A DNA stretch of 7,700 nt from Minisyncoccota bacterium (GTDB lineage Bacteria; Patescibacteriota; Minisyncoccia; Phycocordibacterales; UBA2100). Location: NCBI GenBank assembly GCA_020058565.1, contig JAGVDT010000111.1, forward strand, positions 1 through 7,700. The letters run 5' to 3'. The number at the start of each line of letters is the position of its first letter. Position 1 is the stretch's first letter. Shown in pieces: positions 1 to 5,190 of the stretch. The position numbers and the translations under genes are program-made. The notes below the pieces were generated by a model. The model was not told the origin of the DNA. It saw only the letters and a program-made list of their open reading frames with translations, and ran no database searches.

Positions 1-344
1 AGGTCTTCCATTTTTTCTTTGGCGATGTCCTCTACCTGCTGTTTGGTCAATTTGGCGATTTTGTTCTGAGGCTTTGTGGAGCCTTTCTCGATACCGAGAG
101 CCTTGAGGATGAGGCGGGATGCTGGCGGCTTCTTTACGATGAAGGTAAAAGTGCGGTCTTTGTAGACGGTCATCAAGACCGGGACGGTCTGCCCCATCAA
201 AGCGCGGGTCTGAGTGTTGAACTGGTTAACGAATTCGCCGATATTGACGCCTGCAGGGCCGAGTGCGGTACCTACTGGTGGCGCAGGCGTAGCCTGACCA
301 GCCTTGATCTGAAGTTTGATTATTTTGGTGATTTCCTTTGCCAT
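1..344 (-). CDS. rplK: Ribosomal protein uL11 (L11), 5' part
   Basis: This is the large-subunit protein that binds 23S rRNA at the GTPase-associated centre, where elongation factors act. The 114 complete codons begin MAKEITKIIKLQIKAGQA and continue with the family signature PPVGTALGPAGVNI (residues 22-35). The RNA-binding C-terminal domain follows (TFTFIVKKPPAS, residues 66-76, then ALGIEKGS). Bacterial L11 is usually about 140 residues, so roughly 28 are missing beyond the left window edge. The ATG at 344 gives the standard L11 N-terminus. No Shine-Dalgarno sequence precedes it; a TATAAT box ends only nine bases upstream instead. nusG is upstream on the same strand, but an opposite-strand gene and a terminator lie between, so rplK is probably transcribed on its own, presumably with rplA next. 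Confidence 0.97.
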   Translation of the reverse strand, partial: MAKEITKIIKLQIKAGQATPAPPVGTALGPAGVNIGEFVNQFNTQTRALMGQTVPVLMTVYKDRTFTFIVKKPPASRLILKALGIEKGSTKPQNKIAKLTKQQVEDIAKEKMED

Positions 345-353
345 GTCCGGGGG

Positions 354-381
354 ATTATACGCTAAAAATCCGTAAACTCAA
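354..381 (-). promoter_or_regulatory. rplK promoter (TTGAGT-16-TATAAT)
   Basis: On the minus strand a perfect TATAAT box (359-354) is preceded at 16 bases by TTGAGT (381-376), a 4/6 match to the -35 consensus. Initiation 6-8 bases after the -10 box would put the transcript start one to three bases before the rplK ATG, so the mRNA would be leaderless or nearly so. This agrees with the missing Shine-Dalgarno sequence. Confidence 0.7.
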
Positions 382-492
382 GCTCTCGTCATATCTTACG
401 CCTTGTATCTTGTTTTATCCGAACCCGACCTAGTAAGACCCGGAGTGGCGTGGTACGGTGCTCAAAGTACCAGGAACAGAAGGAAGCTAGCG

Positions 493-885
493 ATGGATGA
501 CGGAAAGATTATCGGCCAAGGCTATCGGATTTTCTTCTCCTTCGGCACGGCAGCCGCCAGACACGTTTTCGAAATAATTCGTCAGGCTATGGGCGCTGAG
601 AACTCGGAACAAGCTGCCGCGCGCATTGTATCGGAGTTCATCAAGGAAGAAGGGTTTGAATTCCGCGATGACCCCATCTCTGTCGAGTTGCTCAGAAACT
701 TCGGTCTTACGTCATCGGGAAACGTTTCGACGTTGAAATCGAAGGACTCGATCCAGATCATCCTGCCAGCAACAAAAGACCCCGAGGCCATCAAAAAGAT
801 CGCGCAAAGATACGGTGTCGAAGGAACGGCAGAGATCGTCCGTCTGGCTCTGTTGCGAGCTCATCGGAAATACGCACAAAAGTGA
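493..885 (+). CDS. Small protein with two ribbon-helix-helix-like units, putative DNA-binding regulator
   Basis: This 130-residue protein has no family I can name. The frame is open from a TTG at 403, but ATG 493 is chosen because AGAAGGA (479-485) lies at good Shine-Dalgarno spacing. Two segments share a strand-helix-helix pattern. Residues 11-52 have a short hydrophobic strand (YRIFFSF), then two predicted helices around AARHVFEIIRQAMG and SEQAAARIVSEFIKEEG. Residues 87-128 have strand IQIILP, then PEAIKKIAQRYGV and EGTAEIVRLALLRAHRKY. The second closely resembles MetJ/Arc-type ribbon-helix-helix proteins, so a single chain with two half-sites is inferred. An inverted repeat GGTAC...GTACC (452-471) lies just upstream and could be an operator or leader hairpin. 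The gene opposes nusG and rplK and ends at a bidirectional terminator. Function is uncertain; a non-DNA-binding role is possible. Confidence 0.7.
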   Translation: MDDGKIIGQGYRIFFSFGTAAARHVFEIIRQAMGAENSEQAAARIVSEFIKEEGFEFRDDPISVELLRNFGLTSSGNVSTLKSKDSIQIILPATKDPEAIKKIAQRYGVEGTAEIVRLALLRAHRKYAQK

Positions 886-914
886 GCCAGGGATGACCGA
901 GCTCATGGCAGAAA

Positions 915-934
915 GGGTCAGCAGATGCTGGCCC
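915..934. terminator. Bidirectional terminator between the convergent 493-885 gene and nusG
   Basis: The arms GGGTCAGCA (915-923) and TGCTGGCCC (926-934) pair along their length with one G-U wobble in the plus-strand RNA. GTTTCTTTTT follows on the plus strand. On the minus strand the same hairpin has one C-A mismatch and is followed by TTTCT. It therefore fits best as the terminator of the plus-strand gene and probably also stops secE-nusG transcription before rplK. Confidence 0.8.
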
Positions 935-946
935 GTTTCTTTTTGG

Positions 947-1492
947 TTAAATCTTTTGTACCTGATCCGCTTCAAGTTCTACGGGAGTCTCGCGGCCGAA
1001 CATTGGTACGAGCACTTTAACCTTTCCTCGCTCTTCGTCAATCTCCCCTACTTTGCCTTCAAGGTCTTTGAAAGGACCATCGATGATTATAACTGCGTCG
1101 TCGAGTGCGAGGTCTATCGCGTGGCGCACCTGGTCGCCGCCAGCGCGTGCGAGAATTTTATCTACTTCGGTTTGCTCAAGCGGTACTGCCTGGTTGGCGG
1201 TACCCACGAATCCCGTGACCTGCGGCGTGTTGCGCACTACCGACCATGCCTCATCCGATGCGATCATGTCCACGAGCACGTAGCCTGGGAAAATCTTTTC
1301 TTTGGCTTCGACTTTGCGGCCGTTTTTGATTTTGATCTTCTTTTCGGTCGGTACTACTACCTGGAAAATCTTTTCGTGCATGCCGAAAGAATCCACACGC
1401 TGTCGGAGGTTCCTAGCGACGGCGTCTTCATAGCCTGAGTACGTATGTACCGCGTACCAGCGTCTTTCTGTTCCGTAGGTTTGCTTAGTCAT
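947..1492 (-). CDS. nusG: Transcription termination/antitermination factor NusG
   Basis: This cytoplasmic factor binds RNA polymerase across the clamp, modulates pausing and Rho action, and links transcription to translation. The 181-residue chain has the usual two domains. The NGN domain (about residues 10-118) shows RWYAVHTYSGYE at 11-22, VVPTEK at 46-51, FPGYVLV at 68-74 and VRNTPQVTGFVG at 86-97. The KOW domain (130-181) contains DGPFKDLEGKVGEID and ends with the family's VELEADQVQKI. Length is normal. ATG 1492 gives the standard start, but no Shine-Dalgarno sequence is visible in the 45-base gap after secE. It is the second gene of a secE-nusG operon and ends at a bidirectional terminator, so rplK is uncoupled from it. 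Confidence 0.97.
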   Translation of the reverse strand: MTKQTYGTERRWYAVHTYSGYEDAVARNLRQRVDSFGMHEKIFQVVVPTEKKIKIKNGRKVEAKEKIFPGYVLVDMIASDEAWSVVRNTPQVTGFVGTANQAVPLEQTEVDKILARAGGDQVRHAIDLALDDAVIIIDGPFKDLEGKVGEIDEERGKVKVLVPMFGRETPVELEADQVQKI

Positions 1493-1537
1493 ACAAGCTA
1501 GTTAATAGTTAGTAGTGCGAGTTGGTAGTAAATACGT

Positions 1538-1804
1538 TTATTGTGTGGTGGTCGGAGCGGCCGGCGTTATGGAGATCGGCGAAGTCGAAGCGGCAGGCGG
1601 CGTCGTGATCGTCACGCCGGGATTGGCCTCAACAACGCTCTTCAAGGCACCCGTGAAAATGTAGTCAAACAATCCTAGGTACAGAGAAACGAAAATAGAA
1701 AGCACAACAACAAGTACGGTAAATACTATAGTCTGCGACTGTGTAGGCCATGCCACGTGGCGAAGCTCTGCGCGAGTGTCTTTTAGGTAGTCGATGAAAC
1801 TCAT
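1538..1804 (-). CDS. secE: Preprotein translocase subunit SecE with a C-terminal tail
   Basis: SecE clamps the SecY channel in the inner membrane. This 88-residue protein is the short single-span form: an amphipathic N-terminus with the signature LKDTRAELRHVAWPT (7-21), then one transmembrane helix (about 25-46). Short SecE proteins usually stop near residue 60. Here a tail (about 62-88) rich in Thr, Pro, Ala and Ser follows the helix and by topology would lie outside the membrane; its role is unknown. Start is ATG 1804, with no evident Shine-Dalgarno sequence. The gene leads the secE-nusG operon. Upstream are a consensus-like promoter, a hairpin plus U-run, and heptad repeats directly before the start codon. 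Confidence 0.95.
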   Translation of the reverse strand: MSFIDYLKDTRAELRHVAWPTQSQTIVFTVLVVVLSIFVSLYLGLFDYIFTGALKSVVEANPGVTITTPPAASTSPISITPAAPTTTQ

Positions 1805-1838
1805 AGGATTAGCGATTAGGGTATAGCGTTTAGCGTAT
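1804..1838. repeat. Heptad tandem repeat in the secE leader
   Basis: Read on the plus strand, four consecutive seven-base units fit AGSGWWT (starts at 1811, 1818, 1825 and 1832), preceded by a diverged unit (TAGGATT, 1804-1810). The array ends at the secE start codon and would lie within its 5' untranslated RNA. It may be a simple intergenic repeat, but its position could affect ribosome access. Confidence 0.7.
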
Positions 1839-1863
1839 AGTAACTTTCGACGCTTTCCAATTT

Positions 1864-1884
1864 AAAAACCCCTCCCGGGGCCTT
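1864..1884 (-). terminator. Attenuator-like hairpin with U-run in the secE leader
   Basis: In minus-strand RNA, AAGGCCCC (1884-1877) pairs with GGGGTTTT (1872-1865) around a GGGA loop (1876-1873), which fits the stable GNRA tetraloop rule. Two of the eight pairs are G-U wobbles. The stem runs into a T run (1868-1864). On the plus strand the wobbles become A-C mismatches, so the structure is specific to the secE transcript. It lies just after the predicted start site and about 60 bases before the secE ATG. Confidence 0.55.
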
Positions 1885-1891
1885 GAATGCA

Positions 1892-1919
1892 AGTATACTC
1901 CCATTCGGACAAAAGTCAA
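1892..1919 (-). promoter_or_regulatory. secE: secE-nusG promoter (TTGACT-16-TATACT)
   Basis: The -35 hexamer TTGACT (1919-1914) and the -10 hexamer TATACT (1897-1892) each match consensus at five of six positions with a 16-base spacer. Initiation would fall near 1885, giving a leader of about 80 bases that contains the hairpin and the heptad repeats. The -35 box overlaps the foot and U-tract of the terminator of the preceding gene. Confidence 0.8.
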
Positions 1920-1945
1920 GCTGCCCCACGACACGCGGAGCAGCT
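1911..1945 (-). terminator. Terminator of the 1982-2308 gene
   Basis: In minus-strand RNA, AGCTGCTCC (1945-1937) pairs with GGGGCAGCT (1927-1919) over nine positions with one G-U wobble and a nine-base loop. TGACTTTTG follows. The plus strand has a mismatch in place of the wobble, so it fits minus-strand transcription, ending the zinc-binding-type gene just before secE. Confidence 0.65.
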
Positions 1946-1981
1946 CGGTATTATCCCCGCATTCAGTCCGACAGTCTCGAC

Positions 1982-2308
1982 TCAGGCACTAATTCGATGG
2001 GGATTTTGTGCCAAGCCAAGGTAACGAACATTGTCCCGCGGCTCGCGCTCCTTTACCCAGATTTTACGGATATTTCTTCTCTGGGTTTTTATCTCCCTAC
2101 TGTGTCCCTGCGTCAGCGCCTCGCGATAGCGGAGTATAGCGTTGTGCAAACGTTCATGCCACCCTGTATCTTTTTGAGGACACCAAAAGCGGAACTCTCC
2201 GTCATTGGGTTTTAGAAGGTCTTTTTCGGCTTCGTTCGTCAAAGATCCGCACACAGGGCACTTCACGATTAATGATGTGCGCACATGACACCAAAGTTCT
2301 TCGGTCAT
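1982..2308 (-). CDS. Small hypothetical protein with a possible zinc site
   Basis: I do not recognise this 108-residue protein. The start at ATG 2308 is well supported by AAGGAG at Shine-Dalgarno distance. Residues 16-20 read KCPVC, a CxxC knuckle; Cys43 (FWCPQK), His51 and His55 could complete a metal site, and Cys7-His8 are further candidates. The C-terminal half (about 55-100) is strongly basic, with runs such as REIKTQRRNIRKIWVKERE, so nucleic-acid contact is possible. There is no signal peptide or membrane segment. It has its own promoter and a terminator just upstream of secE, so it is probably monocistronic. Metal binding is inferred from the motif only. Confidence 0.75.
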   Translation of the reverse strand: MTEELWCHVRTSLIVKCPVCGSLTNEAEKDLLKPNDGEFRFWCPQKDTGWHERLHNAILRYREALTQGHSREIKTQRRNIRKIWVKEREPRDNVRYLGLAQNPHRISA

Positions 2309-2338
2309 TGCTGCCTCTCCTTTTACAAAACAAACTCT

Positions 2339-2366
2339 AGAATATATTTTTTCCGCGAAGAGGCAA
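2339..2366 (-). promoter_or_regulatory. Candidate promoter of the 1982-2308 gene
   Basis: TTGCCT (2366-2361), a 16-base spacer and TATTCT (2344-2339) lie about 30 bases before the start codon, upstream of the AAGGAG ribosome binding site. An overlapping TATATT two bases upstream (2346-2341) is an alternative -10 box. The match is moderate. Confidence 0.4.
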
Positions 2367-2374
2367 CCGTCACA

Positions 2375-2399
2375 GCCGGCCCGCCAAAGGCGGGCCGGC
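2375..2399. terminator. Perfect 11-bp GC-rich hairpin after the SIMPL gene
   Basis: GCCGGCCCGCC (2375-2385) and its exact reverse complement (2389-2399) flank the loop AAA. Neither strand has a clear U-run after it. It sits 38 bases beyond the stop codon of the 2438-3256 gene, so a termination or 3'-end-protecting role is likely. It may also be a copy of a dispersed palindrome. Confidence 0.6.
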
Positions 2400-2437
2400 G
2401 AAGTTTAAGCTAGAAGCTCGTGCCTAATCCCTGCAGC

Positions 2438-3256
2438 CTATCTGATTTCGTAGGTTACCGAAACGTTCGAGGTGATCTTATTTTGCCCTACCGCTATTTC
2501 CGGTGCTGGAGCAGACTGCGCTGCCGCGCCTCCCGCATCCATCGCCATGGTCTTTGCGTACAGATACGGCTGATAGCCGCTTTCACTAAAGCCGACGACA
2601 CGTACGATGCTGACGCCGAGCTGTTTGGCAAGTTCGTTTGCCTTCGACCGCGCGTCGGTTATCGCCTCTTGTCGGGCGTCTGCTTCAAGCTTGGTCTGGT
2701 CGTCGATGGTAAAGGAAAGCCCTGAGAGATTAGTGGCGCCTTTTGCGCCAATACCGCTCAAAAGCGCTCCGGCTTTAGTAGTGTCGCGCACTTTTACGGT
2801 TACCGTCTGACTGACATCAAAGCCAGTAAGGGTCTGCCGGCCCGGCGGACAGTATCCGTTCCGACACGCAGCCTCTCCGTATTCGTAATGCGGATTAAGA
2901 CTGTAATCAGTGGTTTGAATGTCTTTTTCGTTTACGCCTTCGCCTTTGAGATACGCGATGATGGCATTGCCCTTGGTATTCACCTCGGTTTGCGCCGTTG
3001 TTACATCCTTAGCATTTGAGACCATTACGCTGTAGCTAAAGGTCGCGGTATCTGGCACCGCAAATACTTCTCCGTCTCCAGAGACGGAAATAGTGTTAGT
3101 CGCCGTGACACCGGAGCCGATAAACCTGAACTGCTTGAGCTCCGACACGGCGAGTATCAGGAGAAATAGCGCCAACATTCCGAGCGCTACCGCAGCTGCG
3201 TTTTGTATGAGCGGGGGCGGCACGATATGCAGCTCCCTTTTTTGCATGTCATCCAT
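2438..3256 (-). CDS. Membrane-anchored SIMPL-domain (DUF541) protein
   Basis: The 272-residue protein belongs to the SIMPL/DUF541 family, whose members are periplasmic or surface-exposed; the family's biochemical role is poorly defined. After a short cytoplasmic N-terminus comes one transmembrane anchor (about 19-38). The SIMPL domain starts near residue 54 with ISVSGDGEVFAVPDTA, and continues through YLKGEGVNEKDIQTTDYSLNP-like motifs, LEADARQEAITDARSKANELAKQLGV (split here by position: about 190-214) and a final ITSNVSVTYEIR. An insertion after the NPHYEY segment holds Cys131 and Cys136 (CX4C), which could form a disulfide outside the cell. ATG 3256 is taken as start; a second ATG three codons later is equally possible. 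The 3335-3535 gene lies 78 bases upstream on the same strand, so the two may be co-transcribed. Confidence 0.9.
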   Translation of the reverse strand: MDDMQKRELHIVPPPLIQNAAAVALGMLALFLLILAVSELKQFRFIGSGVTATNTISVSGDGEVFAVPDTATFSYSVMVSNAKDVTTAQTEVNTKGNAIIAYLKGEGVNEKDIQTTDYSLNPHYEYGEAACRNGYCPPGRQTLTGFDVSQTVTVKVRDTTKAGALLSGIGAKGATNLSGLSFTIDDQTKLEADARQEAITDARSKANELAKQLGVSIVRVVGFSESGYQPYLYAKTMAMDAGGAAAQSAPAPEIAVGQNKITSNVSVTYEIR

Positions 3257-3334
3257 AACGGATTAGATGAACCTATAATGATTAAAGTCTACCACTGTTT
3301 TATACGCAGCTCAGGAGAATTGGTAACAATCCCG

Positions 3335-3535
3335 TTATTGCAACAAAATCCCCATGTCGCCGTATACCGACATCAGCTGAGAGATCACAAACGGCAAAAA
3401 CAAAAGCGGCAAGAGTATGACCGCGAGCGTAATGATCCCGGTCCAGAGGAAATATTTGCGAGTCTGCTCCGCAGAGGCGTAGAGGGCATCGATCTTCTTT
3501 TCGAGCTCAGCAAGCTTTGCCTGTACCGGATCCAT
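3335..3535 (-). CDS. Small coiled-coil plus transmembrane protein
   Basis: This 66-residue protein starts at ATG 3535 with MDPVQAKLAELEKKIDALYA. A short heptad-patterned helix (about 3-25) is followed by one strong hydrophobic helix (about 29-52, WTGIITLAVILLPLLFLPFV) and a short tail. The pattern suggests an inner-membrane protein with a cytoplasmic oligomerising stalk; no family is assigned. The frame is open further upstream to 3571, but the shorter start is preferred: it gives the natural stalk-helix layout, and a candidate TAGACT -10 box lies inside the longer version. The gene lies just upstream of the SIMPL gene and divergent from the DedA-family gene. Confidence 0.8.
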   Translation of the reverse strand: MDPVQAKLAELEKKIDALYASAEQTRKYFLWTGIITLAVILLPLLFLPFVISQLMSVYGDMGILLQ

Positions 3536-3542
3536 GCACCCA

Positions 3543-3571
3543 AGTCTATCGCACCGTAAACTTCCCAACAA
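3543..3571 (-). promoter_or_regulatory. Candidate promoter of the 3335-3535 gene
   Basis: TTGTTG (3571-3566), a 17-base spacer and TAGACT (3548-3543) end seven bases before the ATG. The expected start site is at or next to the start codon, and no Shine-Dalgarno sequence is present, so a leaderless transcript is inferred. Confidence 0.45.
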
Positions 3572-3586
3572 CCTGAAAGGCGGTAG

Positions 3587-3592
3587 TATACT
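3587..3592 (+). promoter_or_regulatory. -10 box of the DedA-family gene
   Basis: TATACT matches the -10 consensus at five of six positions. No good -35 hexamer is seen. Initiation near 3599 would leave about 15 bases before ATG 3614 and would exclude the GTG at 3593 as a start codon. Confidence 0.5.
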
Positions 3593-3613
3593 GTGTTTGC
3601 CGACGCCAATCTC

Positions 3614-4198
3614 ATGGATTTTCTTGGTCCACTTTTGATGTTTCTCGAAGCAAGCAAATACCCACTTTTATTTATTGGGTGCTACGTCGAGGGTACCGTC
3701 GTAATGATGGGCACCGGCATACTGTGGCAACAGGGGTTTGTCGATTTTTGGCCTGCGTTTATCACGCTTTTTTTGGCAGATTTTCTGTCGGATTTGATGT
3801 GGTATTTTATCGGCTATCATGGCGCGCGCAGATCCATGAACAAATGGGGTCATCATGTGGGGCTCACGACTGAAAACATCAGACGCGTTGAGCAGCGCTT
3901 TCACGATCACCACACCTGGATACTTCTTGTCTCGAAACTTACCATGGGCTTTGGGCTCGCGGTCGTGACGCTCACTACTGCGGGCATGCTGCGAATACCG
4001 CTCTACCGCTACGCGCTCATCAACGGCCTTGGCGCCCTGGTCTGGGTTTCCGGCATGATGCTGGTCGGCTATTATTTCGGAAACGTCCTCGCACATGTCC
4101 CGCGCGAATTTCAGATAGGCTTTGCTCTGGCGGTGCTTGCGCTAGCTTTCTACGGACTGCAACAGCTCAGCAAGAAATTAGCCAGCTCTGACTGGTAA
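3614..4198 (+). CDS. DedA/VTT-family membrane protein
   Basis: DedA proteins are multi-span inner-membrane proteins linked to lipid (undecaprenyl phosphate or phospholipid) transport across the membrane and to envelope stability. This 194-residue protein is close to normal length. Family features in order: a glutamate in the first re-entrant region (CYVEGT, Glu26), the segment LFLADFLSDLMWYFIGYHGARR (about 52-73) containing the conserved Gly-aromatic-G pattern, the second half-repeat VSKLTMGFGLAVVTLTTAGM (106-125), then NGLGALVW...GYYFG (137-156) and a final helix. In well-studied DedA proteins the second half-repeat has two arginines; here Lys108 and a glycine occupy roughly those places, so this is a divergent member. 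ATG 3614 is preferred over GTG 3593 because a -10 box abuts the GTG. Confidence 0.88.
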   Translation: MDFLGPLLMFLEASKYPLLFIGCYVEGTVVMMGTGILWQQGFVDFWPAFITLFLADFLSDLMWYFIGYHGARRSMNKWGHHVGLTTENIRRVEQRFHDHHTWILLVSKLTMGFGLAVVTLTTAGMLRIPLYRYALINGLGALVWVSGMMLVGYYFGNVLAHVPREFQIGFALAVLALAFYGLQQLSKKLASSDW

Positions 4199-4208
4199 TA
4201 TGCATATA

Positions 4209-4378
4209 AAATCCGAAATTCGAAGCACGGAATCCCTATATGGGCGCGCTCATCGGGCTGTAGCCGAGGCAAAATCTAATTATCAAATTACAAAGCCCCA
4301 AATGAATTTTTTTGAAATTTCCAGTTTTAATACTTTGAGTACGATTGTTTCGGGTTTCGAAATTCGGATTTCGGATTT
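4209..4378. mobile_element. MITE-like element with imperfect inverted ends
   Basis: The left end (4209-4235) and the reverse complement of the right end (4352-4378) match at 21 of 27 positions, including 15 of the outermost 16 (AAATCCGAAATTCGAA on the left). The right end also has a short internal duplication of TTCGGATTT. Between the ends are a GC-rich patch (about 4240-4268) and an AT-rich stretch (4269-4340). No credible protein is encoded. I see no clear target-site duplication. From memory, palindromic repeats of this AAATTCGAA/TTCGGATTT type recur between genes in candidate-phylum genomes; that is recollection, not checked. Confidence 0.6.
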
Positions 4379-4383
4379 ACAAT
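4378..4383 (+). promoter_or_regulatory. -10 box of the glycosyltransferase gene
   Basis: TACAAT (five of six consensus positions) starts on the last base of the repeat element and ends six bases before the ATG at 4390. No convincing -35 hexamer is seen; TTCGAA (4356-4361), inside the repeat arm, is at the right distance but matches poorly. The expected transcript is leaderless. Confidence 0.45.
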
Positions 4384-4389
4384 AACGCT

Positions 4390-5112
4390 ATGCCAAAGAT
4401 TTCGATCGTGATCCCCTGCCTCAAAGAAGAAGGCTATATCGAAGGCACGGTACGGCAGTTCGAACGCCTCACGATCCCCCACGAAGTCATCGTTTCCGAT
4501 GGCGGCTCCACGGACCGCACCGTCGAGTTAGCGACTCCGATTGCGGACAAGGTCGTCGTTAAACACGACCCGCACCCGATACCTGCGCGTCAGAGAAACG
4601 ACGGAGCGAAAGAGGCGCGTGGAGAATTCCTTTGCTTCACTGACTCAAGCGTGCGCATTCCGGATATCGACGCTTTTTTTGAGCGCGCAATGCGGAAATT
4701 CGTACTCGATCCAAAACTCGTCGCCATCACCGGCCCGCAAAATATATTTCCTGAGATAGAAACATTTGCGGACAAAACATTTTTAGGACTTCAAAACCAA
4801 CTCATCAGATTTCAAAACAATTTTCTTGGTCGCGGCGCAGGTACCGGCAAATTTATGCTGATGCGTCGCAGCGCTTTCGACAAAATAAACGGCTTCAGCG
4901 AAAAACTTGTCGCTGCCGAAGATCTTGATCTCTACGCTCGCCTATCAAAAGTCGGAAAAACCCGCTACTGCCCCGACCAAGCCATCCTCTACCCCGGCAG
5001 GCGCGAACACGGCCTCGGCTGGCCAAAACTTCTTTGGATTTGGACCACCAATGTCATCTGGGTTTGGATATTCGGCCACACCTGGGTCAAAGAATGGAGA
5101 CCGGTACGCTAA
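4390..5112 (+). CDS. Family 2 glycosyltransferase
   Basis: This 240-residue GT-A-fold enzyme is expected to transfer a sugar from a nucleotide-sugar donor to an envelope glycan or lipid; the exact substrate cannot be told. The N-terminus ISIVIPCLKEEGYIEGTV is the typical first strand and nucleotide-binding loop, followed by VIVSDGGSTDRT (33-44). ARQRNDGAKEARGEFLCFTDSSV (66-88) leads to the acidic metal-binding site, here with Asp85 in place of a full DxD. A loop GAGTGKFMLMRR (149-160) precedes GFSEKLVAAEDLDLYARL (168-185), whose Glu177-Asp178 are the likely catalytic base region. The C-terminus (about 210-232) is aromatic and hydrophobic, a possible membrane-association segment. The start at ATG 4390 gives the standard fold start; the frame is open upstream into the repeat element. 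Confidence 0.92.
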   Translation: MPKISIVIPCLKEEGYIEGTVRQFERLTIPHEVIVSDGGSTDRTVELATPIADKVVVKHDPHPIPARQRNDGAKEARGEFLCFTDSSVRIPDIDAFFERAMRKFVLDPKLVAITGPQNIFPEIETFADKTFLGLQNQLIRFQNNFLGRGAGTGKFMLMRRSAFDKINGFSEKLVAAEDLDLYARLSKVGKTRYCPDQAILYPGRREHGLGWPKLLWIWTTNVIWVWIFGHTWVKEWRPVR

Positions 5113-5140
5113 TTGATTCTTCATTAATCTATAGCATAAT
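5113..5140 (+). promoter_or_regulatory. Promoter of the 5191-5337 small gene (TTGATT-16-CATAAT)
   Basis: TTGATT (5113-5118) and CATAAT (5135-5140), a 5/6 -10 match, are separated by 16 bases. Initiation near 5147 would give a leader of about 44 bases containing the strong ribosome binding site. The -35 box begins right after the glycosyltransferase stop codon. Confidence 0.55.
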
Positions 5141-5190
5141 GCTGGCAGCGGGTTTGGGCTTTTAGTATCTCGTAGCCTGGGAGGACGCGC

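Noticed and set aside
403..492. Upstream extension of the RHH-like gene from TTG 403
   Set aside because: The extra 30 residues are low in structure, no ribosome binding site precedes TTG 403, and a good one precedes ATG 493.
815..1438. Long plus-strand open frame of 207 codons
   Set aside because: It runs antisense through nusG, which is unmistakable on the other strand, and its sequence lacks domain character. It is a shadow frame.
1920..1990. tRNA-like stretch upstream of secE, where tRNA-Trp occurs in some bacteria
   Set aside because: No T-arm GTTCGAATC-type sequence or acceptor pairing could be found on either strand. The visible stem is the 1919-1945 terminator.
3203..3559. Plus-strand frame of 118 codons, with a TATAAT at 3274-3279 inside it
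   Set aside because: It is antisense to the SIMPL start and to the stalk-helix membrane gene, which have much better protein character. The TATAAT on this strand has no supported gene downstream and may be chance.
4200..4385. Open frame of 61 codons after the DedA-family gene
   Set aside because: It lies almost wholly inside the inverted-repeat element, has no ribosome binding site, and its ends simply translate the repeat arms.
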